From the NCBI RefSeq assembly GCF_025821625.1, contig NZ_JACKSH010000237.1, positions 63,377-127,376 on the forward strand: DNA of 64,000 nt, given 5' to 3'. A model generated the notes under the pieces. The model was not told where the DNA came from, made no database searches, and saw nothing but the letters and a program-made list of their open reading frames with translations. The number at the start of each line of letters is the position of its first letter. The first letter of the stretch is position 1. Below, in pieces: positions 39,901 through 48,300 of the stretch. Both the position numbers and the translations under genes were made by a program. This DNA comes from Mycolicibacterium pyrenivorans. GTDB taxonomy: Bacteria; Actinomycetota; Actinomycetes; Mycobacteriales; Mycobacteriaceae.

Positions 39901-42149
39901 CGGTGGCGCCGGCACGGGCACGTGACATCCAGGTGGTCCTGCAGGACCGGTCGCTGCGGCTGTCGTCGCGGCTGATCGACGACGACGTTCAGGACGCCTC
40001 GGACGACAGCTGGCTCACCCACAGCAGCGCGGTGGTCGCGATCGACGACGAGACCGTCCAGCTGACGGGCGGCAGCGTCGGAGCGGACACGTGGCAGCGA
40101 TGCCCGGAGGAGCTGCCACCCGGTCATGTCGTCGACACGCTCGCCGGCGTCGGGGTGGCGGCGATGGGATTCGGCTGGCAGATCCTTGCGCTGCGGCGAG
40201 GTGAGGGCGAACTGATTGCCCGGGTGTCCGCCGAACCCGACGGGTCGACGCCGTCGACATGGGCGGGTCTGCTGGACGCGGCGACGTCGGCGGCCTCGAC
40301 GGTGTTCGACGGACCGCCGCGGCTGCGGATGCCTGCGCGAATCGACCGGGTGCACGTCTGCGGGGTACCGCCGGCGGTGGCGGTGCTGCACGTTCGGCTC
40401 CGGGAGGGCACCACCACCGACGTATCGATCGCCGACGAATCCGGCGCGGTGCTGGCCTCCATCACCGCGATGACGTTCGAGGAGCTCGAGAACCCGGCCG
40501 GCAGTGACACCTCGCGGATGCTGCATCACGTGGCGTGGCACTCCACACCGTGGCAGCCGGACAGCCGCCCGACCCAGGTCCTCGTGGTCGGGGGCGCCGA
40601 CGACGAACTCGGCCCGCTCGAGCGCGATCTGGCCGCTGCGGGAGTGCCCAGCCACAGGTGCGCAGGACCCGATCAGCTCCCGGACCACCCGCCACGCGGG
40701 TCGGTGGTACTGCTGCTGCCTCCTGCCGACGACACCCCCGAGACCGCGGCCGAGCTGGTGTTGCGCGCGCTGAATCATTTGAACGACAAGGGCTCTCAGG
40801 CCCGGCTGTGGGTGCTGACGCGCGGCGTGCACGAGGGCGCCAATCTGGTGCACGCGCCGCTCTGGGGCATGGCCAGGGTCGCGGCCGCCGAGCACCCGCA
40901 GTTGTGGGGCGGGGCTCTCGACATGGCCGACGGTGCGCTGCCCGTCGGCGTCCTCGCCTCACTGCACGGACACGGTGTGGTGGTGGTGCGTGACGGCGTC
41001 GCCCTGACGGCCAGGCTCACCGCAGCACCGCCGCCGCGCGGCACCCCGATGACGTGCACGCCGGGCGGGACGTATCTGATCACGGGCGGCACCGGCGTCC
41101 TCGGCCTGCGACTCGCGCAACGGTTGGCCGACCTGGGCGCGCGCCGCCTTGTGCTGCTGTCCCGGTCGGGCATGCCGCGCCGCGAGGACTGGGGTGGCGA
41201 GGGCCATCGGGAGGTGGTTCGTGCGGTCGCGGCGCTTGAAGAGCGGGGCGTCTCCGTCCACGTCGCGGCGATCGATATCGGGGCAGACGGGGCCGGAGAT
41301 CGACTGCGGGCGCTGCTGCGGGAACAACCACCGGTGCGTGGCGTCATCCACGCCGCGGGGGTGGAAGCCGGTGCCCTGCTGATCAATACGACCCCCGAGG
41401 ACATCCGGACGGCGATGCGCCCCAAGGTCGGCGGCACCCTGGCGCTGCAGGATGTGTTCCCGCCCGGACAGCTGGACTGGATGGTGCTGTTCTCCTCGTG
41501 TGGCTACCTCGCGGGCTTTCCCGGGCAGGGCGCCTATGCGTGCGCGAACGCCTTCCTCGACGCGGCGGCGCGCCGCCGGCGCAGCCTGGGAGACCGAACC
41601 GTCAGCGTCGCGTGGACCGCCTGGCGCGGCCTCGGCATGGGGTCGGCATCGGGATTCGTTGCGGCGCAGCTGGAAGCGCTGGGCATGGGCACCATCGGCG
41701 CCGACGACGCGATGCGGGCCCTGGACGCCGCGATGCGCGGCGACGATCCCAATGTCGTGGTATTGCCGGTGCTTCCGGAGGCAGCCGCGGTGCCGATCCT
41801 CGCGGATGTGGCGCCGACGGGGGAGTCGGACTCCGCCGCCGGTGGCGCTCCGGTCGGTCCAGGCGACGCGGACGTCGACGAATGGGTCGCCCAGCAGGTC
41901 GTCGAGGCGGTGGCCCACGAACTCGGCCTCGCGGCAGATGATGTCGATCCGCGGGCGCCGCTCGTCGAGACCGGCGTCGATTCGATCATGACCGTCGCGC
42001 TGCGTCGCGGGCTCGAGAAGCGCACCGGTCTGGCCCTGCCGCCGACGCTGCTGTGGGAGCACCCCACGGCAGCCGCGGTCACCGCTCGAATCGTCGAACT
42101 ACTTACGCCCCAGGGTGTTTCGTCCTCAGAGGGGGTGTCCTCGGTGTGA
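36978..42149 (+). CDS. Iterative type I PKS of the 6-methylsalicylate synthase type
   Basis: 1723 residues from GTG 36978 (GTG 36984 and ATG 37014 are alternatives). Domains in order: KS (about 13-445; active Cys in VALDAACAASL, His in YIEAHGTGT and NTGHLEG), AT (about 545-830; GHSVGEVAAC, and VAFHS, which points to malonyl-CoA), a TH/DH-like domain (about 905-1170; HPVQNTEIVPAAVLLNTF and LLDAATSAASTVF), KR (about 1360-1530; LITGGTGVLG) and a single ACP (VETGVDSIM, about 1666). There is no ER or TE. Size, order and the TEIVPAAVLLNTF segment fit 6-methylsalicylate synthases. It occupies the mbtI/mbtJ side of mbtA and has its own iron box, so I infer it supplies 6-methylsalicylate for mycobactin. 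Confidence 0.8.
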   Translation: MAVSTVRPHRQPMSPEAIALVGIGCRLAGDITTPDRFFSFLVGGGSAVTEVPAERWEPYLHRDPRNAAVLRETTPWGTFIDDLPGFDAEFFGISPREAELMDPQQRLAVEVSWEALEHAGIPPRSLAGTDTAVLMGVNSDDYGKLLMEDLAGIEAWTGIGTSLCGVANRVSHLLDLRGPSVALDAACAASLVAVHQACQLLRDGETSLALAGGVSALIGPGLTRVLDVAGATAPDGRCKTFDDAADGYGRGEGAAVVVLKRLADAQRDGDRVLAVVRGGAVAQDGRTVGIMSPNGEAQEDLFRLACRVSAVPPASVGYIEAHGTGTPTGDPAEVSALSAVYGQGRSGPCALGSVKPNTGHLEGGAGVVGLIKAALALHHEVLPPTAGVRNLTTAIDWANSGLRVPTEAEPWPRGSDPRRAAVCSYGYGGTIAHVLLEEAPAAESPRATPVRAAVIPLSARSEARLVQQAAALADHLRAADFSVDEVAATMWTRRCHEPARGAVVTDGLMDANPVGTVLDALDAMALQVRDPRVVTGAVVPGAENGAVWVFSGHGSHWAGMGRELLATEAVFAATLDQVDVVFRRELGFSAREALTAEQLGGTDQVQALTFAMQVGLAAVLRERGVAPAAVIGHSVGEVAACVVSGVFDLAHGAAVACFRARGFRSVMGDGAMALARLPFDEAQRRLRGRTDIVAAISASAESTVVSGTVAAVDEVVQAWTGEGMTVRRVNTDVAFHSPAMDALTNELARLVGGLPKPRAAQVPLYTTALADPRSTAPRDPDYWVANLRERVRFAEAVRAAAEDGHRLFLEVSAHPVVSHSIAETLLHDKMNDHAVVPVLRRDQPERRSVGAAVAGLYCHGAPVAHGFTMATSWQADLPGTQWQHRRFWRTPTPPPGTRALHDVSANTLLGGVMEATGAVPARVWQTRLDMANRPYPGDHPVQNTEIVPAAVLLNTFLSSAFTAGGTLADVRLRTPVAPARARDIQVVLQDRSLRLSSRLIDDDVQDASDDSWLTHSSAVVAIDDETVQLTGGSVGADTWQRCPEELPPGHVVDTLAGVGVAAMGFGWQILALRRGEGELIARVSAEPDGSTPSTWAGLLDAATSAASTVFDGPPRLRMPARIDRVHVCGVPPAVAVLHVRLREGTTTDVSIADESGAVLASITAMTFEELENPAGSDTSRMLHHVAWHSTPWQPDSRPTQVLVVGGADDELGPLERDLAAAGVPSHRCAGPDQLPDHPPRGSVVLLLPPADDTPETAAELVLRALNHLNDKGSQARLWVLTRGVHEGANLVHAPLWGMARVAAAEHPQLWGGALDMADGALPVGVLASLHGHGVVVVRDGVALTARLTAAPPPRGTPMTCTPGGTYLITGGTGVLGLRLAQRLADLGARRLVLLSRSGMPRREDWGGEGHREVVRAVAALEERGVSVHVAAIDIGADGAGDRLRALLREQPPVRGVIHAAGVEAGALLINTTPEDIRTAMRPKVGGTLALQDVFPPGQLDWMVLFSSCGYLAGFPGQGAYACANAFLDAAARRRRSLGDRTVSVAWTAWRGLGMGSASGFVAAQLEALGMGTIGADDAMRALDAAMRGDDPNVVVLPVLPEAAAVPILADVAPTGESDSAAGGAPVGPGDADVDEWVAQQVVEAVAHELGLAADDVDPRAPLVETGVDSIMTVALRRGLEKRTGLALPPTLLWEHPTAAAVTARIVELLTPQGVSSSEGVSSV

Positions 42150-42164
42150 ACCCGGACCGGTGGT

Positions 42165-42797
42165 TCAGCGGGGTCCCATCATGCCGCCCGGTCCCATCCC
42201 ACCCGGTCCCATCCCACCCGGTCCCATCCCGCCCGGTCCCATGCCGCCGCCCGGTCCCATCATGGCGGGCATGCCCTCGTTGACGAATCCCGTGACCTCG
42301 ACCGCATGCTCGCGTATGACCCTTGTCAGATTCGGATCACTCGAGGTCTCCACTGCGACCACGCCCTTGGGTATCAGCGTGATCTCACGCCGGTAGTCGC
42401 CGGCGCGCTGGAACAGCGTGGGCAGGGTTGCGCTCATGCACATGACTTCGGAGCCTTGGTCGAGGTTCGAGTACATCGCCGACACGTGCGCCTGTAACCG
42501 GGTGACGAGGTCGGGTGCGTCCGATTCGGTGGTGGTGCGCACGCCCCCCGGGATCTCTTCGACCGTTCGTCGCAGCTCACCGTGCCGCATGAACATGTCC
42601 ATGTAGCTGCGCATGTCCATGGGTGGGCCGTTCATCATCATCCCGTGACCCGCCATCCCCACGTCGGCCGGGAGCCGGGCGGCAGGGGTGGAATGCGGCG
42701 GCACGCCGAAGACGCCCCGCAGGGTGTATGCCAGCCCGAGCGCTCCGCCGCCCGCGGCAAGAGCAGCCAGCATCTGTCGCCTGGTCAGCCCGTTCAT
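42165..42797 (-). CDS. Tat-exported, Met/Gly-rich protein of unknown function
   Basis: A 210-residue protein with a twin-arginine signal (LTRRQMLAALAAGGGALGLA). The mature part has a Met/His-rich stretch (GMAGHGMMMNGPPMDM, MDMFMRHGELRRTVEEIPGG), a pseudo-symmetric pair of segments (IPGGVRTTTESDAPDLVTRL followed by QAHVSAMY; IPKGVVAVETSSDPNLTRVI followed by REHAVEV) and a C-terminal MGPGG repeat. The conserved histidines and methionines suggest copper or heme binding, but this is inference. It is convergent with the PKS, 15 bases apart. Confidence 0.65.
   Translation of the reverse strand: MNGLTRRQMLAALAAGGGALGLAYTLRGVFGVPPHSTPAARLPADVGMAGHGMMMNGPPMDMRSYMDMFMRHGELRRTVEEIPGGVRTTTESDAPDLVTRLQAHVSAMYSNLDQGSEVMCMSATLPTLFQRAGDYRREITLIPKGVVAVETSSDPNLTRVIREHAVEVTGFVNEGMPAMMGPGGGMGPGGMGPGGMGPGGMGPGGMMGPR
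42176..42258 (-). repeat. Coding repeat for (M)GPGG units
   Basis: About five near-identical 15-base units (CCCGGTCCCATCCCA on the plus strand) encode the repeated Met-Gly-Pro-Gly-Gly tail of the Tat-exported protein. The final units differ by single bases. Confidence 0.85.
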
Positions 42798-42944
42798 GTC
42801 CTCGATACTCCTCTCAATTCACCCGGAATGAAAGGTGCTTGCAGAGAGCAGGTTCTTCGGGGCGGACCGGGGGATCGCGGGCCAAAAGCACTGACGACGG
42901 CACATCGGCTGCGCACGCACCGGGACACGGCGAATAATCGAACT

Positions 42945-43469
42945 GTGGCCGATCGGACCGCGCTCGCCGAGGACCTGGAACGCGCGCGTGCGCGATTCCA
43001 TCGGCTGCTGTCATCGATGAGTGAGGACGACTGGGGCAAAGCGTCCCGCGGAACGCGGTGGACCAACGAAGAGCTGTTGTTCCACATGGTGTTCGGGTAC
43101 ATGTTGGTGGCGCGGCTGTTGACCTTGTTAAGGGTGTTCGGTCGGCTTCCCGATGTGGTCGGCCGCGGGTTTGCCCGCACCCTCGACGCGGGCACCGTCC
43201 CCTTCCACGCCGTCAACTACTACGGCTCATGCGCAGCGGCGCGCTATTACCACCGCGGACGCATGGGCGCGAAGATGGACCGCGTCATTGCCTCGCTGCA
43301 AAGGTCTTTGGCCCATGAGCGCGACAGCGATTTCCTCAGGGGGATGCACTATCCGACTCGTTGGGATCCGTTTTTCCAGGACTACATGACGCTGGAGGAT
43401 GTCTATCGATACCCCGGCAGGCACTTCGATTTCCACGAGCGGCAGATCTCGGCGGACAACCTCGGGTGA
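42945..43469 (+). CDS. DinB-like four-helix protein
   Basis: A 174-residue protein from GTG 42945. It starts ADRTALAEDLERARARFHRL with LLSSMSEDDWGKASRG and TRWTNEELLFHMVFGYMLVA, the usual beginning of DinB/maleylpyruvate-isomerase-type helical bundles with a potential metal His in helix 2. Further histidines are in YYHRGRMGAKMDRV and YPGRHFDFHERQ. In mycobacteria some relatives are mycothiol-dependent enzymes; this role is not shown by the sequence. It lies between the PKS region and mbtA on the opposite strand to mbtA. Confidence 0.65.
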   Translation: MADRTALAEDLERARARFHRLLSSMSEDDWGKASRGTRWTNEELLFHMVFGYMLVARLLTLLRVFGRLPDVVGRGFARTLDAGTVPFHAVNYYGSCAAARYYHRGRMGAKMDRVIASLQRSLAHERDSDFLRGMHYPTRWDPFFQDYMTLEDVYRYPGRHFDFHERQISADNLG

Positions 43470-43506
43470 AGCGCGCGTCAGGATTCGCCAACGCGGCCAT
43501 GACGGT

Positions 43507-45195
43507 TCAGCGTGCGGCGACCAGCCTTTCCACGACCTGTTTCTTGTCGACCTTCCCGACGGCGGTGGTCGGCAGCGACGGCATCGGCGCGAGCACGTCC
43601 GGCCTCGCGTGAGCTGACGCGCCGCGCTCGTCCAAGAACGCATTCAGCTCGGCGAGCGTGATCGGCCTCCCGCGGAAAACCACTGCAGCGCAGATTTTTT
43701 CACCAAGATACGCGTCGGGCAAAGCCACCGCGGCGGCCGCGTGGATCGCGGGGTGGGTGTGGAGGTGGTCTTCGAGGTCCGTCGCGGACACCGTCTCGCC
43801 CCCGCGGTGGATGACATCCTTTATCCGGCCGACAACCTCGACGTAGCCGGCCCTCGGGCCGTCGGTGAAGATCCGCACCCGGTCACCGGTGCGATAGAAG
43901 CCGTCGGGCGAGAAGGCACGCGCGTTGGCGTCGTCGGCCCGGTAGTAGCCGTTGAGCGTGTAGGGGCCGCGCACCAGGAGTTCGCCCTCTTCGCCAGGTG
44001 GCACGTCGTCGCCCTTCTCGTCGACCACGCGCATCTCGTCGTGCGCCGACATCGGTCGGCCCTGGGTGTGCACCAGCACGTCGACCGGATCACCGGGACG
44101 GGTGAAGTTCAGCATCCCCTCGGCCATGCCGAAGATCTGCGACATGCCCGGGGTCAGTTTGTCCAGGATGAAGCGGGCGTCTTCGGGGCTCATCCGGGAT
44201 CCCCCGACCTGAACGAACCGCAGGGACGTCGGCAGCACCGGCTCCCAGTCGCAGGCCTGAGCCCACAGCTTCGCCAGAGCGTTGACCAGGCCGGTGACGG
44301 TGATCCGGTGGTGATCGATCAACGCGAACGCCGATTCGGGGCTGGGGTCGGCGGTGAACACGGTCGGCGCCCCGACGGTCATCGAGCCGAGCAGACCCGG
44401 GCACGCCAGCGGGAAGTTGTGCCCCGCGGGCAGCGCCACCAGATAAACGTCGTCCCCGGTCATCTGGCAGGCCTGCGCGCAGGCATGCGCGTTGTAGACG
44501 TAGTCGTCGTGGGTACGGGCGATGAGCTTCGGCAACCCGGTGGTGCCACCGGACACCAGCAGCAGCGCGGGGAGGTTCGGATCGACGGGCCGTCGTCGTC
44601 GTACCGGGGGGCCGTCGAACTCGAGCAGTGTCGACCACGGGATGAAGGGGCCGCTTTCCCCGTCGACGATCACGTGGCGCAGTGCCGGGTGCTCGGCGCT
44701 CAACTGGGCGGCCATGTCGCGGTAGTCGAACCCGCCGGCCTTGTCGGCGATGATCAGTGCGACCGCCCCGCTGACCTCGGCGAAGTGACCGAGTTCGGCG
44801 GTCCGGTGCCCGGGCAGGCACATCACCGGGACGGCTCCGGCCCGCAGCAGCCCGAACAGTGCGACGGCGAACTGGCACGAGTTCGGCAGCTGCAACAGCA
44901 CCCGGTCGCCCTGGGCGATCCCGAGGTGGGCCAGCGCCGCGCCGACCCGGTCGGCCAGCGCATCGAGCGCGGCGAAGGAATAGGTGTGCGCGGGGTCGAC
45001 GATGGCCGTCCGCTGCGGCCAGGCGGCCGCCGCCTCGGTGAGGATGGAATCGAGGGGACGGCCCGTCCAGTAACCGGCCCGGCGGTATTCGTCGGCACGC
45101 TCCGCCGGAAAAGGCACGAACCCGACCGCCAGGTCGGTGTCGTCCGGTTGAAGGCGTGGGTGATCGCCCTGATCAGGTAAGTATCCGGTGCTCAT
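43507..45195 (-). CDS. mbtA: Salicyl-AMP ligase (aryl acid-activating enzyme) of mycobactin synthesis
   Basis: A 562-residue stand-alone adenylation enzyme. Motifs: LLLVSGGTTGLPKLIARTHD (A3), the aryl-acid pocket PAGHNFPLACPGLLG, VFGMAEGMLN-like QIFGMAEGMLNF, YRTGDRVRI and the catalytic Lys in PTTAVGKVDKKQVVER. The pocket has Cys where dihydroxybenzoate enzymes have Ser (HNYPLSSPG in DhbE), as expected for salicylate-type acids. It activates the aryl acid and loads it on the carrier domain of MbtB. Divergent from mbtB across two iron boxes. Whether it prefers salicylate or 6-methylsalicylate needs testing. Confidence 0.93.
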   Translation of the reverse strand: MSTGYLPDQGDHPRLQPDDTDLAVGFVPFPAERADEYRRAGYWTGRPLDSILTEAAAAWPQRTAIVDPAHTYSFAALDALADRVGAALAHLGIAQGDRVLLQLPNSCQFAVALFGLLRAGAVPVMCLPGHRTAELGHFAEVSGAVALIIADKAGGFDYRDMAAQLSAEHPALRHVIVDGESGPFIPWSTLLEFDGPPVRRRRPVDPNLPALLLVSGGTTGLPKLIARTHDDYVYNAHACAQACQMTGDDVYLVALPAGHNFPLACPGLLGSMTVGAPTVFTADPSPESAFALIDHHRITVTGLVNALAKLWAQACDWEPVLPTSLRFVQVGGSRMSPEDARFILDKLTPGMSQIFGMAEGMLNFTRPGDPVDVLVHTQGRPMSAHDEMRVVDEKGDDVPPGEEGELLVRGPYTLNGYYRADDANARAFSPDGFYRTGDRVRIFTDGPRAGYVEVVGRIKDVIHRGGETVSATDLEDHLHTHPAIHAAAAVALPDAYLGEKICAAVVFRGRPITLAELNAFLDERGASAHARPDVLAPMPSLPTTAVGKVDKKQVVERLVAAR

Positions 45196-45240
45196 CAGTC
45201 AGAATCGCCGCTCTGGGTAGGAGTTTTCGGTAGGCCAAAT

Positions 45241-45259
45241 ATAGGGTAGCCTCCACGAA
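45241..45259 (-). promoter_or_regulatory. IdeR-like box, mbtA side
   Basis: On the minus strand TTCGTGGAGGCTACCCTAT matches the IdeR consensus at 13 of 19 positions. It overlaps TATATT (45243-45238), a good -10 for mbtA, so bound IdeR would block mbtA transcription. Confidence 0.65.
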
Positions 45260-45260
45260 G

Positions 45261-45279
45261 TTAGGGCAGCCTGCGCTTA
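45261..45279 (+). promoter_or_regulatory. IdeR-like box, mbtB side
   Basis: TTAGGGCAGCCTGCGCTTA; its reverse complement TAAGCGCAGGCTGCCCTAA matches the IdeR consensus at 13 of 19 positions. It lies two bases from the other box, a spacing that would allow co-operative IdeR dimers, and overlaps TTAATT (45277-45282), a possible mbtB -10. Confidence 0.65.
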
Positions 45280-45306
45280 ATTCCCGAGGGCGGTCGAGGA
45301 GGCTTG

Positions 45307-48300
45307 GTGGGTGTAACAGCTGCGAGGTCGGAGTCTGTCCGCGATGAGGTGGCCGAACTTCTCGGAGTCCGCCCGGATGAGCTCGATCTCGAGGCCGACC
45401 TGATCGCCTCGGGTCTGGATTCCATCCGGATGATGTCGCTGTCGGGACGCTGGCGCAGGCAGGGCATCGACGTGGGATTCGCCGCCCTTGCCGCCAACCC
45501 CACCGTGCGGGCGTGGTCGGACCTCCTTGCCGGGCATACCGCGGCGCCAACGGCCGAGCGCCAGCCGGAGACGGCCGACCCGACCGATGACGACGAGCCG
45601 TTCCCGCTCGCGCCGATCCAGCACGCGCTGTGGGTGGGGCGCAACGACGATCAGCAACTCGGTGGCGTCGCCGCCCACCTCTACGTCGAATTCGACGGCG
45701 ATGCCGTGGATCCCGAGCGCTTGCGCGATGCGGCCGCCAAGCTCGCGGCCCGGCATCCGATGCTGCGCGTGGACATCCTGCACGACGGCACCCAGCGCAT
45801 CGGCGATCGCGGGCTGCCGGTCAAGGTCCACGATCTGCGTGACCTCGAGGTGGCCGCGGCCGAACAGCGGCTCGAAGAGATCCGCGACGCCAAGTCACAC
45901 CAGCTGATGGACGGCGAGGTGCTGGAGCTCTCTCTGTCGCTGCTGCCGGACGGTCGCACCCGCCTGCACGTCGATCTGGACATGCAGGCCGCCGATGCCG
46001 TGAGTTACCGCAACTTCATGTCCGACCTCGCCGTGTTCTACCGCGGCGGCGACCTCCCGGCCCTGGCCTACTCGTACCGCCAATACCGCACCGCGTTGAC
46101 GGCCGCGGTGCGGGAATCCGACGAGGACCGTCTATGGTGGGCCGAGCGCATCCCGCAGTTGCCGGAAGGCCCTGCGCTGCCACTGGTTCCACGCTCCGAG
46201 CAGGCCGACCCCCGACGCGGCACGCGGCGCTGGCACGTCTTCGACGTCCAGACCCGTGACGCGCTGTTCGCCGCGGCGCACCGGCGCGGCATCACCCCCG
46301 CCATGGCGGTCGCGGCCTCCTACGCCGGAACGTTGGCGCGGTGGTCGACGAGCCGCAGGTTCCTGCTGAACCTGCCCATGTTCGGTCGCGAGCAGTTCCA
46401 TCCCGACGTCGACAGGCTGGTCGGCGATTTCACGTCATCGCTGATGCTCGACCTCGACCTGACGACGGCCGACACGCCGCTCAAGCGTGCGCGCGCCGCG
46501 CAGGAGACGCTGCACGAAACGGCCCGGCATTCCAGCTACTCAGGACTGTCGGTGCTGCGCGACCTGACCAGGCATCACGGCACCCCGACGCTTGCGCCGT
46601 TCGTGTTCACCAGCGCCCTCGGCCTCGGCGACCTGTTCTCCGGCGAGGTGACCGAGCAGTTCGGCAGGCCGGTGTGGACCATCTCGCAGGGGCCCCAGGT
46701 GCTGCTCGACGCCCAGGCCACTCCGATCGCCGAGGGGCTGATGATCAACTGGGACGTTCGCGAGGATGCGTTCCGGCCGGGTGTCGCCGACGCGATGTTC
46801 GCCTACCACCTCGCCGAGCTCGAGCGCCTGGCCAATGACGAAACTGCCTGGGATGCGGCCGATCTCCCGGCAGTCACGGCGGAACAGCAAGCCGTCCGCA
46901 CCGCCGTCAACTCGCGTACGGCCCCGCCGAGCGGCGCCGTGCTGCACGACGGCTTCTTCCGCTACGCCGAGGAGCACCCCGACGCCCCCGCGGTGTTCAG
47001 CAGCGACGGTGAGCTGACCTACGGCGAACTCCGCGAGCAGGTGCTGGCGGTCGCGGCGGGGCTGGCCGTGGCCGGTGTCCGGCGTGGCGACACCGTTGCG
47101 GTGATGGGGCCCAAAAACTTCGAGCAGATCATCGCGCTTCTGGCGATCAGTGCCGCGGGCGCGGTGTATGCGCCCGTCGGGGTCGACCATCCCGCCGAGC
47201 GGGCGGCCCGCATGCTGACGAGCGGGACCGTCCGGATGGTGCTGGCCTGCGGTGACGAGCCCATCGCGGGGCGGGTCGGGCTGACCGTCCGGGAGGCCAT
47301 TCGGGTGGGCAGCCGGGAGACCGGGTTCACGCCCGTTGCCGTCGATCCCGCCGAACTCGGCTACATCCTGTTCACGTCCGGATCCACGGGTGAGCCCAAG
47401 GGTGTGGAGATGCCGCACGCGTCGGCCATGAACACCGTCGAGTTCATCAACGCGCACTTCGACATCGGTCCCGAGGACCGGTGCCTGGCGTTGTCGACGC
47501 TGGAATGCGACCTGTCGGTGCTCGACGTGTTCGCGATGCTGCGTGCCGGGGGGGCGATCGTCGTCGTCGACGAGGAACACCGCCGCGACCCGGACACGTG
47601 GGCGCGGCTGATCGAGCGTCACCGCGTGACGGTGCTGCACTTCATGCCGGGATGGCTGGAGATGCTGCTCGAGGTCGACGGCGATCTGTCGTCCGTGCGC
47701 GTGGTGCCCACCGGCGGCGACTGGGTACGGCCGGACATGGTTCGGGCGCTGCGCAAGCGGGCGCCCCACGTGCGGTTCGCCGGCCTCGGGGGCGCCACCG
47801 AGACCGCCACGCACAACACGATCTGCGAGGTCGAGGAGATACCGGCGCACTGGACGTCGGTGCCGCTGGGAGTGCCGCTGCCGAACAACGTGTGCCGGGT
47901 GGTCGGCGCCGACGGCCGCGACTGTCCCGACTGGGTGCCCGGCGAACTGTGGGTCGGCGGGCGCGGCATCGCACGCGGCTACTGCGCCCGCCCGGATCTG
48001 ACCGCTGAGCGTTTCGTCGAGTACGAGGGCAGGTCCTGGTACCGCACCGGCGATCTGGTTCGCTACCTGCCCGACGGTGTCATCGAGTTCGTGGGTCGCG
48101 CCGATCACCGGATCAAGGTGAGTGGCTACCGGGTCGAACTCGGGGACGTCGAGGCGGCGCTGCGCCGGGTTCCCGGCCTCGACGGGGCCGTCGCGGCCGT
48201 GATCCCCACCGACGGTGGCCGCGACGTGCTCGCAGCGCTGGTGTCAGGCGAGGCGGGCCCCCCGGGGATCGACGTCCGCGACATCGCGACCGCGATGGCC

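Noticed and set aside
39006..40895. Long open frame (629 codons) on the minus strand opposite the PKS
   Set aside because: It lies inside a gene with clear domains; the translation is Arg/His/Gly-rich with no motif, typical of shadow frames in high-GC DNA. The same applies to 23006-25180 (+), 19856-21811 (+), 46540-48108 (-), 51289-53100 (-) and 53475-55451 (-).
42176..42258. Noncoding repeat or CRISPR-like array
   Set aside because: The repeats are in frame with the Tat-exported protein and encode its MGPGG tail.
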